From Bacteroidales bacterium UBA3724 (GTDB taxonomy: Bacteria > Bacteroidota > Bacteroidia > Bacteroidales > P3), in assembly GCA_002371315.1 (NCBI GenBank), contig DFHL01000064.1:1-14845 (forward strand): a DNA stretch of 14,845 nt, given 5' to 3'. Below the pieces are notes generated by a model, which had not been told where the DNA came from, made no database searches, and saw only the letters and a program-made list of their open reading frames with translations. Shown here piece by piece: positions 13,797-14,845 of the stretch (positions are counted from its first letter, which is position 1; the number at the start of each line of letters is the position of its first letter). A program made the position numbers and the translations under genes.

Positions 13797-14566
13797 TTTT
13801 TCGATGTTTTGTCTTGGATGATTTCGGTCAGCAAGTCGTAGAGGGCCAGCATCTTGTCGTCGTCGGCGATGAGGCGTCGCTGGTTGTCGATGGTCTTCTG
13901 GTCGCGTCGCCGTGCGGGTCCCGTCTGTTGCTGCCAGAGGCCGCCTTGCTTTATCTTTTCGGCGGTCATAGTTATCAGGGGATGAAGTATTTCGAAGGGG
14001 ATGTCGTGCTGCTGCAGCAGGTCCTGGGCCAGGGCGTTGACGGCGTTGCCGAAGTTGTTGGTCATAACTGCTGCCAGGTGCAGCCATTGGCGTTGAGCGG
14101 TATCGACGCGGAAGATGTGGGAGGACACGGGTTCGAGCAGTTCGCGTATCGTCGCTTCGACTTCGGGCGACGAGCCTTCGATGCAGAAGGGCAACTCGCT
14201 GTAGTTCATAGGTATGTCGCGGATGAAGGTCTGCGGCGACCATACGACGCCGTGCTTGCGGCTGATGGGTTGCAGCACGCGGAGCGATACGGAGCCGGCG
14301 GTGTGGAGCACCACGGCCTCGCGCATCCGCAGGTCGAGGGCGAGGTCGAAGAGGGCGTCGTCGCTCACGGCAAGGATGTAGATGTCTGCTGTGGGGTAGA
14401 GCAGGCTGAGGCGGTCGATGGGTTCGGCAAAGACCTGGTTGGCAAGAGCTTCGGCGTGGTCGTATTCGCGCGACCAAATCTGGAGTATCTGGTGGCCTGC
14501 GGCGTGAAAGGCTTTGGCCAGATGTGTGGCTACGTTGCCGGAGCCGATGAAGGTAACGGTTTTCAT
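13790..14566 (-). CDS. Rossmann-like / DUF2520 oxidoreductase-like protein
   Basis: A 258-residue cytoplasmic protein with an N-terminal NAD(P)-binding fold (FIGSGNVATHLA, residues 7-18; a strand with AVSDDAL at 66-72; LHTAGSVS at 87-94) and a C-terminal helical DUF2520 domain. The latter has the family's signature AAVMTNNFGNAV (165-176) and QTGPARRRDQKTI (214-226). The architecture resembles ketopantoate or pyrroline-5-carboxylate reductases, but no substrate is known to me. It is conserved in most Bacteroidetes, often beside small housekeeping genes. Its last codons contain the start of the TatD gene, so the two are made together. Upstream, 14567-14604 shows no promoter match, so the promoter is either degenerate or missed. 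Confidence 0.92.
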   Translation of the reverse strand: MKTVTFIGSGNVATHLAKAFHAAGHQILQIWSREYDHAEALANQVFAEPIDRLSLLYPTADIYILAVSDDALFDLALDLRMREAVVLHTAGSVSLRVLQPISRKHGVVWSPQTFIRDIPMNYSELPFCIEGSSPEVEATIRELLEPVSSHIFRVDTAQRQWLHLAAVMTNNFGNAVNALAQDLLQQHDIPFEILHPLITMTAEKIKQGGLWQQQTGPARRRDQKTIDNQRRLIADDDKMLALYDLLTEIIQDKTSKKC

Positions 14567-14600
14567 TCTGCGAAGGTCAGGGCACGTCTGATTTAAACGG

Positions 14601-14627
14601 CGAATTGTACGAATTAAACGAATTAAT
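14601..14627. repeat. 9-bp repeat CGAATTnnA, three copies
   Basis: CGAATTGTA, CGAATTAAA and CGAATTAAT are adjacent. Part of the tract (AATTAAACGAATT, 14612-14624) recurs with one mismatch at 14830-14842, so this motif flanks the structured element on both sides. Confidence 0.65.
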
Positions 14628-14644
14628 ATTGAGAAATTTGTTTA

Positions 14645-14806
14645 ATGATTATCCGCAACTATCCGAGAGAACTAAATCGCGTCTCTTCGAGACGCACCTA
14701 TGGGTTTGTTTCCAAGCCCCACACTGCGAAAATCAGAGATTTTCTTGTATGGGGTTATTAAGATTAAGCCTCTTCGAGGCTTCTTCGGAACAATGCGGAT
14801 AATCAT
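14645..14806. repeat. ~160-bp structured element bounded by inverted repeats
   Basis: ATGATTATCCGCA (14645-14657) and its exact reverse complement (14794-14806) bound the element; imperfect pairing continues inward (TCCGA-type matches). Inside are two hairpins with the same CTC-TTC-GAG core: GCGTCTC/GAGACGC (14679-14695) and AAGCCTC/GAGGCTT (14766-14782). Between them is a longer hairpin nesting GAAAATC/GATTTTC (14728-14744) inside CCCCA/TGGGG (14717-14754). A small frame runs through it, but its sequence is explained by the hairpins. It may be a MITE-like dispersed repeat or a structured RNA; it has no transposase. Confidence 0.65.
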
Positions 14807-14845
14807 ATTTGTTTTGCAGGTAAAACGCTAATTGAACGAATTTTT

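Noticed and set aside
13797..14477. In-frame upstream extension of the TatD gene.
   Set aside because: It is an Arg/Pro/His-rich shadow of the DUF2520 gene; the canonical TatD N-terminus begins at 13796.
14605..14802. 65-residue frame at the right edge.
   Set aside because: It runs through the inverted repeats and hairpins of the structured element; its sequence is dictated by those repeats.

Overview
The window reads as a Bacteroidales chromosome, GC-rich in its genes with AT-rich gaps. Three lines of evidence support this. Promoters match the Bacteroidetes housekeeping form (TTTG, 19-21 bases, TAnnTTTG), and three are exact two-box matches. Almost every gene lacks a Shine-Dalgarno sequence. 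The gene families (a TPR/PD40/OmpA envelope protein, a Cbp1-type lipoprotein, RnfA, and an OadA-like carboxyltransferase without biotin) are typical of the order. I cannot name a genus; a gut Bacteroidales is an inference.

Layout. Bases 1-327 hold no gene, but have an 11-bp tandem repeat, a G-quadruplex-type motif and a small hairpin terminator. Then come a plus-strand SPFH/prohibitin gene, an 888-residue PorE-like envelope protein, and miaA 15 bases behind it, closed by a terminator that overlaps the miaA stop codon. An ECF sigma factor gene follows with its own exact promoter, an ~80-base leader and the only strong Shine-Dalgarno sequence seen here. It converges on a secreted endonuclease/exonuclease/phosphatase-fold enzyme. 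A 58-residue plus-strand gene converges on manC across a two-way terminator. Further minus-strand units are an EA-rich mini-lipoprotein, a stand-alone rnfA with its own promoter, and an OadA-like carboxyltransferase. After a 684-base gene-free gap comes a plus-strand Cbp1-type coiled-coil lipoprotein. A 25-bp perfect inverted repeat separates it from the overlapping minus-strand pair DUF2520 oxidoreductase-TatD nuclease. The right edge holds a ~160-bp structured repeat-like element.

How the genes work together. Most are housekeeping or envelope genes in short independent units: envelope scaffold, tRNA modification, sigma factor, GDP-mannose supply, ion-pumping redox and carboxyl transfer. There is no defence island, CRISPR array, prophage or secondary-metabolite cluster. 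The most interesting points are a degenerate retropepsin-like domain at the C-terminus of the PorE-like protein, the consensus Shine-Dalgarno on the sigma factor gene, rnfA outside an rnf operon, a methionine in place of the biotinylated lysine in the carboxyltransferase, and the structured element at 14645-14806. I did not find a clearly new multi-gene system.
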